The notes under the pieces: model-generated
What the model was told of the DNA's origin: nothing
Databases searched by the model: none
What the model saw: only the letters and a program-made list of their open reading frames with translations
Program-made: the position numbers and the translations under genes
NCBI GenBank assembly: GCA_036245525.1
Contig: BTPG01000003.1
Location: forward strand, 161,193,260 to 161,257,259
Origin: Semisulcospira habei
Taxonomy: Eukaryota; Mollusca; Gastropoda; Semisulcospiridae
Reading direction: 5' to 3'
Length of the DNA stretch: 64,000 nucleotides
Shown here: positions 47,678-58,461 of the stretch, in pieces
Numbering within the stretch: the stretch's first letter is position 1
How the letters are laid out: every line of letters begins with the position of its first letter

Positions 47678-48540
47678 AAGTGACACCTCTAATATTTGGG
47701 AAACTGGTGCTGCTTTAGGGTATGGGTTAGACTGGCTTTAATTAAGCTAATCAGTCAGGGCACTGCTTGAACAATCCATCCAGTATAAGCAGTGCCGCAC
47801 AGGTGAACCACACAATGTGTGTCATTTTGCGAGCTGTGAAAGATTCACCAGACTGTAAATGATAGGGGAGAACGGGGTCACTTGGCACCCCGTTGCTGGG
47901 GTGGGGCACTGCCGGAGTAACACTGCACGCAACCATGGACGCAAGAGATAAATTCACACTGGTTGTCCCCCACGATTTGCTACGAGGGGGACAACCAGAG
48001 TGAGATGCATTCGGTGCGTGTCTATCGTAAAGAAAGACAATTATGAAAAGTTTGTCACATATTATTCGGTGTGACCACCAGGTAACATGCGTCGCCTGAC
48101 GAATTCACATTACACTTCAACAAATCCAGCCTTTGAACTCACTTCTGCAAGAGGCACAGATGCTCATGAGCCCAAGTAGCCTCTTGCTAGCTATGATTAC
48201 TTTCATATAATAATAATTTAACCTCAGACATCAATGCATATCATTCTTGCTTAAGTGTGCCATTCTTGAACTTCAAGTAGACACACCATCTGCTACAATT
48301 TCGTACCAGGCGTTGTGCCATTGTGTTAAACTGTAGACAAAAGGCTATCTTTATTTGGCTTATTTTTTTATTTTAACATTTTCTTTTTGAATTTGTAGCA
48401 GCAGCCTAGCCGTTTTCTGTCCCAATAAACGTCCAGTAATACCAGTAACCTGCAATAATAATAACCCAGCAAATAGACGACAGCAGAGTCGCACGTGCTG
48501 CCATTTTCCAAATCAAGTAATCTGTAGTGTATGCAATAGG
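47678..48540. other. Intergenic with a family G fragment
   Basis: Nothing recognised except a shortened family G core at 48147-48187 (GCAAGAGGCACAGATGCTCA to TAGCCTCTTGC). Confidence 0.4.
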
Positions 48541-48754
48541 TTAACCCTTTTAGCCCCAAGGTCCCATTTCTCAAATTTTGGAGGTGTTGCCTAATGACTA
48601 TGTACCAGTTGCAGGAGATGGATTGACCATGATAATTCAAGGATAGTGCCAGATTAGCTTGGTCCCTGAAGGCGCCAAACTAATCTGGCACCACACTTGA
48701 ATTATCATGGCCAATCCATCTCCTGCTGTAGGGACTCGGGGCTAAATGGGTTAA
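48541..48754. repeat. Palindromic MITE, family A, full length
   Basis: TTAACCCTTTTAGCCCCAAG left, TTTGGAGGTGTTGCCTAATG, core AGTGCCAGATTAGCTTGG, right CGGGGCTAAATGGGTTAA. 214 bp with TTAA at both ends: a good reference copy. Confidence 0.9.
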
Positions 48755-48837
48755 GAACAAAACTGCCCTGTGATGGTGAAGGCGAAACTGAGACAGTGTA
48801 TCCATTTTTGCGAAAAGAAAGAATGTCCGTGTAATAC

Positions 48838-49030
48838 GATGAAAATCTTGTTTTTCACAAGAAAGGACTATAAGGGCAAAAGACAATAAGTCTACCCAGT
48901 GCACGAAGGCGGAGGACGTCGGCCCGACGGCCTTTTGCGCATTGGGTACTTGTTAGTGAAAAGTAAGGTAGTCATCATAATGAAAATCTTGTTTTTCACA
49001 TAACTGGACTTACTGTCTTTTGCCTTCACA
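48838..49030. repeat. Palindromic MITE, family M, with nested family I
   Basis: GATGAAAATCTTGTTTTTCA and CAAAAGACAATAAGTC left; the complement ends ACTGTCTTTTGCCTTC right. A family I copy (48892-48952, CCAGTGCACGAAGGCGGAGG to CCTTTTGCGCATTGGG) lies in its middle. Confidence 0.75.
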
Positions 49031-49299
49031 GAAAAGCTAGTGCACGATGAACACAAACTTACGAACTTTCTTGCATCACGCTGAACGTTGCCGAAGTGTT
49101 GCAAGTATTCCATAAAGATTTTTGGTGTTACAGCATAAGCCGAATTAATTGAAACTAGGATCAATTTACATCTTAAATCCCGCAGTACACCCTGGTGTAT
49201 TACACTGAGCGTATTATCCCTGTCACACGGTTAATGCTTCCGTCTTAAAGTCAGTCTCTCCGTCAGTCTCAAGTTGGTGCACACAACAAAGTTGCATCA

Positions 49300-49382
49300 T
49301 TAACTAATTCGAGACGTGTCGCATTCGGATAACGACGGCATAAAGCGGCTTATCCGGATGCAACACGCCTTGAATGTATTAA
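49300..49382. repeat. Palindromic MITE, family F
   Basis: TTAACTAATTCGAGACGTGT left, GCATTCGGATAACGACGGC, GCTTATCCGGATGCAACACG and TTGAATGTATTAA right. Confidence 0.83.
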
Positions 49383-49444
49383 ACTCGATGGTCATCGCCA
49401 ATGACAGTTCAAAAGTGGTGCCGGAATGGACGCCGGAATTGTCG

Positions 49445-49532
49445 TTACTTTGGCTGTTGTTAGCGCCCTTTGTCGAAGTGATTCCTTCAGGAATCACCTC
49501 GACAAAAGCGCTACAGACATCCAAAGGGTTAA
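49445..49532. repeat. Palindromic MITE, family E
   Basis: TACTTTGGCTGTTGTTAGCG left, GAAGTGATTCCTTCAGGAAT centre, CTACAGACATCCAAAGGGTT right with TTAA. Confidence 0.83.
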
Positions 49533-50064
49533 GTGGTACGCAGTCTGCCGAGGACTGACAAACTCTCAAATTTTAGCAATTGTAGCCACAGGGTTCAGTG
49601 TGTTCTGCAGTCAATAACGCGTGATGGAGCGAAAATATACATTCCGGCAGTGCCCGTGGTTAGCTGTGACGCCGGAAAAGCATCATATTACGGCGGTCAT
49701 TGAGTCGTCAGTCGAGTTAAGTTTACTGACAATAAAGAAGCGTTTACTATGTCATCTCACGCCACAATTTACGCTGCTGGTGTTTGGTCTTGTGGGGCTA
49801 GTGAATGGAGGATGCCGGCGTGCATCGCTTACTACATGTCTCGGGTATCACTGACGCCGCTGCAAAGTTGTAATTTGTAAGTAACACAATCTTTGTGAAA
49901 ACTACGCGGCTGGAAGGCAAATTACACTAGCATTTCTTGTCACACATTAACTGAGAAGTGGTGCATGAGGCATGCCTTGAATGGGTTAATTAACACTACG
50001 CTTGAAAGTCCACGTCTGTTCAGTCTCTGAACACTATGCTGCAGTTCAGATGACAGACCTTCTG
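49533..50064. other. Intergenic, no gene seen
   Basis: No supported ORF; TTAA-bounded remnants around 49946-49990 (GAGAAGTGGTGCATGAGGCA). Confidence 0.35.
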
Positions 50065-50170
50065 AAGGTTATATTGCAGCTGATTTAGGTGACCATGATC
50101 GTTTAATGTGCCAGAATAGCATGGCGCCCGTAGGCGCCAAGCTACTCTGGCACTACCCTTGAACGATCAT

Positions 50171-51644
50171 TACTTTACTTACTTACGCCTGTCACCCCTC
50201 CCCGGGTATAGGCCGTCGACGAGAGACCTCCAGGGACTCTTGTCCTGTGCTTCTCCTTCGATTTTACTCCAGGTGGTTCCCAGTCTCTTGATGTCTGCTT
50301 GGAGGTCTCAACGCCAGGTGTTTCTCGGCCTGCCTCTTTTCCTCTTTCCCTGGGGGTTCCATGACAATGCCTGCCTAGTGATACTGGAAGCTGGCTTTCT
50401 CAGACTGTGACCAATCCGTCCCCATATTCTTCGCCCAATTTAATTCTCTGCTGTTATCTGCTCTGTTCTCTCCCAGAGTCTGACGTTGCTGATCTTCTCT
50501 GGCCAGTGGATTTTAAAAATTCTTCTAAAGCAACTGTTTATGTGGTTTTTGTCAATCTCCAAGTCTCTGCTCCATATAGGAGAACTGCTTTTACGTTGGA
50601 GTTGAAAATCCGGACTTTGGTGTGTTGTAATAGCTCTCTGGAACTCCACACTTTTTTCAACTGGAGAAAGGCTGCTCTGGCTTTACCGATTAGTGCTCTG
50701 ACATCTGCTTCAGTGCCGCCTTTTTTGTCTATGATGCTCCCGAGGTAGGTGAAGGACTCCACCTCCTCCAACGGGGTGCCAGCAAGCAAGACTGGTTCTT
50801 CCCTGGTTGCGTTCAGCCTCATTGTCTTTGTTTTCTGTTTGTGAATGGTGAGGCCCACTTGGGACGAGATGTCAGCAAGCCTCATGGTCTTGTCCTGCAT
50901 TTGTTGATGAGTGTGGGACAGTAAAGCCAAGTCGTCTGCAAAATCGAGGTCGTCAAGCTGTGTCCGCAGTGTCCACTGTATTCCACTTCGTCTGTGTTCT
51001 GTGGTCTTCTTCATGACCCAGTCTATGGCCAGTAGGAAGAGGAACGGAGACAGCAAACACCCCTGCCTGACACCGGTTCTGACCTGAAGCTCCCTGGTGA
51101 AGTGCCCTTCGTGGATCACGCGACATGTCATGCCATCGTAGCTGCTCTTGATCAGGCGGATGAGCTTTGTGGGTACACCGTAGTGTCGTAGGAGTTTTCA
51201 CAGAGTCTCTCGGTCCACGCTGTCAAATGCTTTCTCGTAATCTACAAAGTTGAGCGGGGAGCTCCACTCCAGAGACTGTTCCACGATGATGCGGAGAGTG
51301 GCGGTCTGGTCTGTACATGATCGTTTTTTCCTGAATCCTGCTTGCTGGTCTCTCAGCTGGGGGTCAACGGAGCTCTTCATTCTCTCCAGGATGATCCTGT
51401 TGAAGACCTTTCCTGGTACTGACAGCAAGGTGATTCCTCTGTAGTTGGAACACTTGCTGAGGTCGCCTTTCTTAGGAAGCTTATTTAGGTACCCCTCCTT
51501 CCAGTCAGCCGGCGTCACCTCCTCTTCCCAGATCTTTCCAAACAGTGGGTACAGCATCTCTACTGTTGTCTCTAGGTCTGCTTTCAGAGACTCCGCTGGG
51601 ATGCCATCTGGCCCTGCTGCTTTGCCGTTCTTTAAAAATGCCAC
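50171..51644 (-). pseudogene. LINE reverse transcriptase fragment with frame breaks
   Basis: 51644-51198 covers RT motifs up to NFVDYEKAFDSVDRETL. A TTTCACAG in place of TTTCCACAG near 51195 changes the frame. The next stretch, 51131-50538, has GVRQGCLLSPFLFLLAIDWV, DFADDLALLS and VESFTYLGSIIDKKGG, and a deletion around 50540 removes part of the region present at 25230-25290 in the sister copy. The C-terminal end follows out of frame. Confidence 0.85.
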
Positions 51645-51752
51645 TGCTCTTCTGATCTCTTCCCGGCTGGGTCTGTCACAGCTGATGGGTAGGTCGGTCT
51701 CTGCTGGCTGGATGTCTGGGGGTCGGGTCGGGTGGGCTGGGTCTGTTCAGTC
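50171..51752 (-). mobile_element. 5'-truncated RTE/jockey-like LINE with 12-bp target duplication
   Basis: Target duplication TTGAACGATCAT at 50159-50170 and 51753-51764. Same family as 24865-26198 but about 250 bp longer on its 5' side (GKAAGPDGIPAESLKADLET, YLNKLPKKGDLSKCSNYRGI). Tail of CTTA type at 50171-50186. Near-identical sequence suggests both inserted recently. Confidence 0.92.
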
Positions 51753-51999
51753 TTGAACGATCATGGTGGATCCAATATCTTGTTGTAACATGTCAGGGGT
51801 ATAAAAGGGTTAATGTGTAACCGATACAGCATGACTATAAAAAAAAATGACGATTGGCCCGCTGGCTGAGAAAATGCAACTGCAACAGAACAGACAAATC
51901 CGTCATATCAAGTTTCGCTGACACCACGCCTACACCTGCACTGGAAATACGATATGTTATATTATATTGTTCACTGTTCAGTGTTCTAGGCTTGTGCAT

Positions 52000-52206
52000 T
52001 TAACCCGTTCACTGCCAGTGGACGAAAAAATGTCAGTCTTAGTGAAAGCAGGACAAACTCAACCCAGATGAATCCCAGCAACCCAAGGAACACAGGCGTG
52101 AATAAAACCGGCAAGAGGCAAAGAACCTCATGAGCCCCTGCACATGAGGTTCATTGCCTCTTGCAGTTGGGTGGTGTTTGCACTTTCCCGGCAGTGAAGT
52201 GGTTAA
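52000..52206. repeat. MITE, family G, full length
   Basis: TTAACCCGTTCACTGCCAGT left, GGCAAGAGGCAAAGAACCTC and CATTGCCTCTTGCAG hairpin in the middle (52112-52165), CCGGCAGTGAAGTGGTTAA right. It shows that the dispersed GCAAGAGG hairpins are cores of a longer TTAA element of about 205 bp. Confidence 0.88.
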
Positions 52207-52343
52207 CACTCTTCTGGGACACATCTGGAGTTGATCGGATCCAGCACTTAGGAGACTTCTTTTTTTTTTTTTTTTTAATGAGTCATTAATTCAGTGCGAA
52301 AGGTCCAGTCAGTCGAACAGAGGACCTCACAGTCACGGTCGTG

Positions 52344-52443
52344 TTCAAAAGGCCATCGGGCTGACGTCGGCTACAGTTCATGCAACCGCGCACCGGGCCT
52401 CAATAGGGCGGACGTAGGCGGTTCAACGGCCTTTTGCGCTCTG
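52344..52443. repeat. Palindromic MITE, family I, diverged
   Basis: CAAAAGGCCATCGGGCTGAC left, GGCGGTTCAACGGCCTTTTG right. Confidence 0.65.
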
Positions 52444-52539
52444 GGGCTGTTGCTCGGTTATTTACCGAGATGAATCAGCCATCTGTTCGACATCGGGATG
52501 ACAGGCCTGTGGAAGTGGGCGGCTCATTTTCAAGCTCGC

Positions 52540-52725
52540 ACACACAAAAATGAGGGTCGGCCATGCATAGACCGCATACGGAAGGGGTTGGGGGAGGAGG
52601 CGGGGAGGGGAAAGGGATTCAGTCGAAACTGAGGGGAGAGGGTAGGTTGGGGGTGGGATGGGGTGGGGGAATCGAGAGTGGGGGGAGGGGGGTGGGGGAG
52701 GGGGGTACTTGGGGGTGTCGGAATT
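52540..52725. repeat. G-rich low-complexity tract
   Basis: Purine-rich plus strand, mostly GGGGA/GGGT; ORFs here are compositional artefacts. Confidence 0.7.
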
Positions 52726-52864
52726 CCCCGAGCGGCGGAGAAATCTGCCGTGGGGTCAGGTCCCACGCTGATCAGCTCCGCCATTCATAAATTACCTGCG
52801 ACAGGCCGCGAGGTGTGCGTACAAATAGGGACACATCAGGTTCACTGGCAGTCAGTCACTGCCT

Positions 52865-53085
52865 TTAACCATTTCACCCCCCGGCCGTGCCCTATAAGTA
52901 CATCGGGAGACGGATCGACCGTGATAGTGCCTGACTAGCATGGCGCCTTCTCACAGACCGTTCAATAGAGCAGTTCAGTCTTGCTTAACCGCGACATCCA
53001 CGATAGTTCTAGGGTAGTGTCAGATTGGCCTGGCGCCTTGCCGCGCCAGACGAATCAGGCACTACCCTTGAACTATCATGGCGGA
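52865..53085. repeat. Two partial palindromic MITEs with the shared core
   Basis: 52865-52948 has TTAACCATTTCACCCC and GGATCGACCGTGATAG. 52985-53085 has GATAGTTCTAGGGTAGTGTC, CTGGCGCCTTGCCGCGCCAG and ACTACCCTTGAACTATCATG. Confidence 0.65.
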
Positions 53086-53984
53086 AAGACCTTTATGTTC
53101 AAGCACTACCGCTAGACTATCATGCTCAATGCACCTAGTCAGTCTTTACAACCGGTACGCACTCGGAAGAGCCTGGCATTCGAACTGATACCTCCCAAAC
53201 TGAGTTGGAGAACTGCGCCATGGCCCGGCGGCTTCAAGTTGAACGTGTTAAAGGAACTTGACTGACACTGGGCATAGCTGTCCTTCGTCTCATTCAGAGC
53301 ACTGCAAGAGCCGGTTAACGGGTGTAAATTCATCCGACCCACGCCTGCGCTAGACATATATTAGTCTTGAGTCCCTGCAGCAGTACCGGCTCATGCGAGT
53401 GCGTGCCCGGCCGTACCGTGACTGTGACGTTGTAAGTGGAATGTATGCAAATCTCAGTAGAGACACAAACAGTGAAACCAGGTAAGGACCGGCGGATTTG
53501 CGATCACCCCGGCCCAGCCGATGCATGCGACATAGATCCCCATAGCCGGCTAGTGGTGTTATTTGCGTCTAGGTTACTCACAAGGACGAGGTGACAAACT
53601 ATTTCATGTTCGATGCCGCCGCAAAGAAGTGAAACAGTTATAGAGAGTTTAGTCATTCATAAGCCGACCTCAGTGCGAGAGTGATGAATTTTTACATCTA
53701 AAGAATTTATGTTTGCTGTACTGAGATTAGTCCGTCAGCAAAGACCGAGAGACGTAAAAACAGCGCCATCGCATGTGTTGGGTGTACCATGAGAGTCTAT
53801 GTCTCCTACAGATTGAAAAAGTTCGCTCCGCGGCGGTGATAAAAATGTGAAAGGGAACGACTAAAGGTGAAGAGGAGGCCGGCTTTAATTAATGCCCCGA
53901 ATGAGCCGTGGACCGTATGTGTGAATGGCGCACGGAATATTCAAGTTCAACCGCTGAGTCGATGGAAAGACGTCATCCGTCTGC
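53086..53984. other. Intergenic, no gene seen
   Basis: No supported ORF. Rich in CAGT/ACTG tetranucleotides. Confidence 0.35.
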
Positions 53985-54045
53985 CGCAAGAGGCGTGGAT
54001 TCTCATGAGCCCCTGCGTTCGCAGGGCTCATGACAGGCCTCTTGC
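53985..54045. repeat. Hairpin core, family G
   Basis: GCAAGAGGCGTGGATTCTCA, GAGCCCCTGCGTTCGCAGGG, GACAGGCCTCTTGC. Confidence 0.8.
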
Positions 54046-54373
54046 TTCAGTAACTGAATCGGTTGTAATTCAGTTAAGAGTCTAGTCGGTGGTCCGTGGC
54101 GTGATTCAAGACTGACATAATTATTGGAGAATATTATGACTGGAAAGACTGATGCTGATCGGGGCGGACTGGAGACTTCCCAGGGTGCAATACGGGGTCA
54201 CAGCATGCAGAAAGCCGGACGTGCACATCAGGCCGGGTTGAAGTGGGCACGGTCTGTCTGTACGTGACATGCATGCACGTGCAGCCAAGGCTCGCGCGCC
54301 GCGGCCGAACGCCGTACACAGGTGCGCCACACACGTGAGTGACTGACGTACATATACTACGCGCGCGCCCGAA

Positions 54374-54407
<34 letters not shown>

Positions 54408-54498
54408 CAGTAGACCGGTGTCGGCACACTCGCGTGTGGCGGTGCGCGCGCGCGCACACACACACACGCGCGCGCGCACGCACACACGTACACACACG

Positions 54499-54534
<36 letters not shown>
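54374..54534. repeat. (CA)n and (CG)n/(CA)n compound microsatellite
   Basis: CA run 54374-54406, then alternating CG/CA purine-pyrimidine tracts 54446-54534, which are Z-DNA-prone. Confidence 0.9.
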
Positions 54535-54596
54535 GTGAATCTCACACGCACATCACGGGGAGTACATCAGTGACTGACGCACACACACAGCTACAT

Positions 54597-54914
54597 GGAG
54601 TCCAAAATAGCTCAGGCGGTTAAACGTCGGAGCAGGAGAGCGAAAGGAATCGCCGGGTCGTGGGTTCGAATCCCGTCCCGGCCCCGGTAGCTGGACTCAC
54701 AATCCAGGGGGAAATAAACGGATTTGTTCAATAGCATGTACGTTGAAAGGTCCTGGTAAATCAAAGTGGCACAGTTGGAGTGCGCCTGAGTTGATCAGTG
54801 TTCAGGTCGTACTCCATAGGCAATAGATTTCCCTGTCCCCCATAACCCGCCCGGCGTCAGCGCCGTCCATGATCACCTCGGTGCTGTGGACGTTAAACCC
54901 GAACTAACCAACCA
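54597..54914 (+). mobile_element. Complete tRNA-derived SINE with 12-bp target duplication
   Basis: ACACAGCTACAT flanks it at 54585-54596 and 54915-54926. The tRNA-like head has an A box (TAGCTCAGGCGG, 54608-54619) and a B box (GGTTCGAATCC, 54663-54673). The body runs through GGTCCTGGTAAATCAAAGTG and CGTACTCCATAGGCAATAG to GTGGACGTTAAACCCGAACT and an (AACC) tail. Length 318 bp. Transcription would be by RNA polymerase III. Copies at 55894-56209 and parts at 29961 and 43384 are related. Confidence 0.93.
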
Positions 54915-55314
54915 ACACAGCTACATACATACGTGACACATCTGTACAGAACAGCCACGGCGGAATGCAAACTGACATGACGACTGGATCTTGGAATAAA
55001 ATAACGACTTAGACCCCTGTTACCTTTTCTGGAGGTCACCACAAGATATTCTGCAGTCCCGCTGGGGGCATAAAGAATTAATTTGTAAATGTGGTCGTTG
55101 ACCTCGGTTGTAAAGCGATCACACAGTGGGATACAGTCAGAAGGGGGTGACATAGAAGAAACGAAAAGGCCTCATCAGTCATTCACTGACACTCGAAAAC
55201 TGCTCCTATTGAGAAACATTTGCTGCAGCAACGATGCGTTACAGTGGCGTAGGAAACAAGGGAGGGGCGGGGGAGTGGTAGGGCCGGGGAATGGTGAGTC
55301 CCTTCCTCCCTCCC

Positions 55315-55350
55315 TGAAAGAAAATCGGGGGGGGGGGGGGAGGGGGGTAG
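55315..55350. repeat. G-rich homopolymer tract
   Basis: Runs of up to about 14 G. Confidence 0.75.
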
Positions 55351-55474
55351 AGTATCCTCTGCCCACCTCCCACCCACCTCCATTTTGTAAACATATATTA
55401 TTATAATCCTATTGATTTTTTGGTTTAATTTTTGTTCGACTATCCCCCCTCCCTTCCTCCCATTGTTTGAAATT

Positions 55475-55677
55475 TTAACCCCTTTACTTGAGGAAAAAAA
55501 CACAATCCAACTGTAAGAGAGATAGATCCTCATGACACTCTGCCGCAGCCGTTGAGGACCAATGCCTTTTGCTGACATCACTTTGTATGCATGGATCCAC
55601 GTTCCTTAGATGTCTGGGGCTCAGGCTTGGGCTGTGAGCACAATCTGTGTCCATGGGCATTGAAGGGAAGGGGTTAA
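55475..55677. repeat. MITE, family G, full length
   Basis: TTAACCCCTTTACTTGAGG left, GAGAGATAGATCCTCATGAC in the middle, GGCATTGAAGGGAAGGGGTT right with TTAA; 203 bp. The hairpin is partly decayed. Confidence 0.8.
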
Positions 55678-55703
55678 GTTTGAACAGTCGCTCGTTTAAT
55701 AGT

Positions 55704-56241
55704 TTAACCCATTTAGCCCCGTCGCCCTACAACTGAGCAGAAGATAGATCGACCATGATAATTCAAGGGTAGTGTCAGATTAGCTTGGCGCCTGAAGGCG
55801 CCAAGCTAATCTGACACTACCCTTGAATTGCCATGGTCGATCCATCTCCTGAAACTGGTACTTAGTCTTTACTGCTGACGCCTCCAAAATGTGATGGTTA
55901 GTTCGGGTTTAACGTCCACGGCACCGAAGTGATAATGGACGGCCCTGACGGGCGGGTTATGGGGGACAGGGAAAATCATTACCTATGGAGTACGACCTGA
56001 ACACTGATCAACTCAGGCGCACTCCAACTGTGCCACTTTGATTTACCAGGACCTTTCAACGGACATGCTATTGAACAAGCCCGTCTTTTCCCCCTGGCTT
56101 TGCGAGTCCAGCTACAGGGGCCGGGACGGGGATTCGAACCCACGACCCGGCGATTCCCTTCCGCGCTCTCCTGCTCCGACGCTTAACCCCCTGAGCTATT
56201 TCGGACTCACCAAAATTTGAGAAATCCGGCCTAACGGTTAA
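55704..56241. mobile_element. Palindromic MITE, family A, split by a SINE
   Basis: TTAACCCATTTAGCCCCG left, perfect core GTGTCAGATTAGCTTGGCGC with complement (55757-55843), right arm CGCCTCCAAAAT, then after the SINE TTTGAGAAATCCGGCC to CTAACGGTTAA. Confidence 0.88.
55894..56209 (-). mobile_element. Complete tRNA-derived SINE, reverse orientation
   Basis: Target duplication CCAAAATGTG (55884-55893) and CCAAAATTTG (56210-56219), one mismatch. The minus strand reads GAGTCCGAAATAGCTCAGGG (A box region), GTGGGTTCGAATCCCCGTCC (B box) and ends GTTAAACCCGAACTAACC. 316 bp. Confidence 0.92.
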
Positions 56242-56338
56242 ATTTGTTAACTGAAACATCCTCGAATTCGGAGGACATCAACAGGGTTGTCTATGCGGTG
56301 TAATCGTCTGATGAACTGTGAACACATTGCCGCAGCAC

Positions 56339-56563
56339 CATAGCAGAACCTGTTTTGAGTGACCATCCTAATGAACGATCACCCGTCCGAAAGACTACAG
56401 CCACTGACTGTACTGAATCATGGATGGTCTTAAAATGGCAGAAAGTGGCACGTTTGGCCCTCATAGAGATTTTCTAGACTGAGAGAGCACCTCATTGTCT
56501 ATTAAGACCACTTTTTTTCCTTGAAAAAAAAAAGTGGCCCCTCAAAATAGGTTCTACTGTGCA
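56339..56563. repeat. Palindromic MITE, family D, diverged
   Basis: CAGAACCTGTTTTGAGTGAC left, CTGAATCATGGATGGTCTTA middle, AAAATAGGTTCTACTGTGCA right. Confidence 0.7.
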
Positions 56564-56816
56564 GTAAACTACATAAATGATGTCTCCTCCGACCCCTAAA
56601 ATAGTTGATGACTGCGTCTCTAAGCATCGCGAAGGTGTATGTGAGCGTTGGCCACACTGCATAAAGTGATACACTGAGCTGAGCCGGGCCCCGCTGCTAG
56701 CCACTGCCGCTGACCCGGCTCAGTGCTGACTTGTAGTCACTACTGTAGAATCAGTGGGTCGATGGACTGATCAAAGTCAGTCTTCACCAATTGGTCTTTA
56801 CCGATCAAATCAACTT

Positions 56817-57023
56817 TGAACGCCTTCCCTGCCAACGGACGTTCTGTGACGTTTTGTTCCTGAAATCTATGTTCACTGAACGACCAAAAAGCCTGACATA
56901 AAGTCAGTGGTTTCAGCAAGAGGCATAGATCCTCATGAGCCCCCGCATTCGCGGGGGCTCATGAGGATCTATGCCTCTTACAGTTAGATCGTGTTCGCTT
57001 TTGCTCGGCAGCGAAGGGGTTAA
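56817..57023. repeat. MITE, family G, with perfect hairpin
   Basis: The stem at 56919-56980 is perfect but for its last bases: CAAGAGGCATAGATCCTCAT, GAGCCCCCGCATTCGCGGGG, CTCATGAGGATCTATGCCTC. Outer ends GAACGCCTTCCCTGCC and CAGCGAAGGGGTTAA. Confidence 0.9.
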
Positions 57024-57504
57024 GCTAATGACAGTCAAATCAGCTCATTGAGCAAGGCATTTAACACACTCAGACTGTCTTCCAGCAAGAAACAGTATAT
57101 TGGGACGTGGCAAGTCTTGACTAAGTTAGTTGTAAATGCTGCCTTAAAGGGCCACAAGCTGTACGGTGATTTTCTCATCCGCACTACGCTACGGTATCGA
57201 AGGACCACAAACGTTTAACTCAGTGATGAACACTCTGACATGACGGGAAGCCAATGGTGTACTGATCGTTTCCAAGTGACGGAAACATTTTGATCGGTCC
57301 TGCTCCAAACGCCACCCATCTGCAAGAGACACTGATCTGCACGATGTGCCTCCGCACATTGCCTCTCTGTTTCAGTCTTCAAATTTGGGAGGTCATTGGA
57401 TGCCAATTTTCTACTTCCAGCCGGCGATCATAGCGAGTCAAGCCTGGCGGCTCAGTTTGCGCATTCTAGCAGTGACCACTGATCTCACCTCAGTGTCCGG
57501 TTTA

Positions 57505-57763
57505 ATGATCATTTTAGCCCGGGGACCCTGCAGCAGGAGATGGATTGATCATGATAATTCAAGGGTAGTGCGGCCAGATCAGCTTGGCGCCTGATCATGA
57601 TAATTCAAGGGTAGTGACAGATGAGCTTGGCGCCTTCAGGCGCCAAGCTCATCTGGCACTACCCTTGAATTATCATGATCAATCTATCTCCTACGACTGG
57701 TACATATTCGTTAGGCAACACCTGCAAATTTTCAGTAATAGGACCTTGGGGCTATACGGGTTG
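57505..57763. repeat. Palindromic MITE, family A, left inner arm duplicated
   Basis: TTTTAGCCCGGGGACC left. ATCATGATAATTCAAGGGTA occurs twice (57548 and 57593). The right arm is complete (CGCCAAGCTCATCTGGCACT through GACCTTGGGGCTATACGGGT). Confidence 0.82.
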
Positions 57764-58190
57764 ATGAAGCCAACGGGGCCAGATCAGCAAAAGGTACTCG
57801 GGCCCACTACTTCCTACACCAGCTGATCGGCGACCAGGCCACCCGGCGAGGACCCGCTTTTCATCAGGTACCCGAGGACTGTGGGGTCGCTCAAAACCGC
57901 GGGAAAAAAGACAAACGCATTTTGAATGCTGTTCCATGATCAATGTCTGACGGGCAGTCACTGTCACGGTCTTGCCAGCTCAGTAATCCGCCAGTCGGCC
58001 TAAAGTACTTGCTGAGACCATTTTGTATCCATGTTCATTTGGACGATTAATTGCGGCAACTGACTGATCGTTGGATTAACAAGGATTTTAGAAACAAGTT
58101 TATGGATCCACCGGTAGTGACTAAAGTGGTTAAATCTTTAAATATACTCTTAAAAGAATCAGGGACTGGAGTCATTGACGGCGGGTTTTG
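57764..58190. other. Intergenic, no gene seen
   Basis: Nothing recognised. Confidence 0.3.
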
Positions 58191-58191
58191 A

Positions 58192-58194
<3 letters not shown>

Positions 58195-58269
<75 letters not shown>
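58195..58269. repeat. (GA)n microsatellite
   Basis: About 37 GA dinucleotides. Confidence 0.96.
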
Positions 58270-58271
<2 letters not shown>

Positions 58272-58387
58272 AGGTGAAATGACTAATGAAACTGATAAAA
58301 TGATATTGAAAGTAAGTGAAACTTTATTTCAATCTCAATGATAAATGATTAGGTACACAGATCATTTTTCAATCATGTCCTTGCACG

Positions 58388-58389
58388 CG

Positions 58390-58459
<70 letters not shown>
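58388..58459. repeat. (CA)n-(GA)n compound microsatellite
   Basis: Short CA tract followed by about 26 GA dinucleotides. Confidence 0.94.

Positions 58460-58461
<2 letters not shown>

Larger units (their letters stand above)
50065..51813. mobile_element. Palindromic MITE split by a non-LTR element
   Basis: Core hairpin 50098-50170 (GTGCCAGAATAGCATGGCGC, CGTAGGCGCCAAGCTACTCT) and a right arm after the insertion (CGATCATGGTGGATCCAATA, CAGGGGTATAAAAGGGTTAA). The right arm differs from families A, B, C and K while the core is the same. Confidence 0.75.

Noticed and set aside
54600..54690. tRNA gene
   Set aside because: A and B boxes are present but there is no full cloverleaf or acceptor stem; sequence continues into a SINE body bounded by a 12-bp target duplication.
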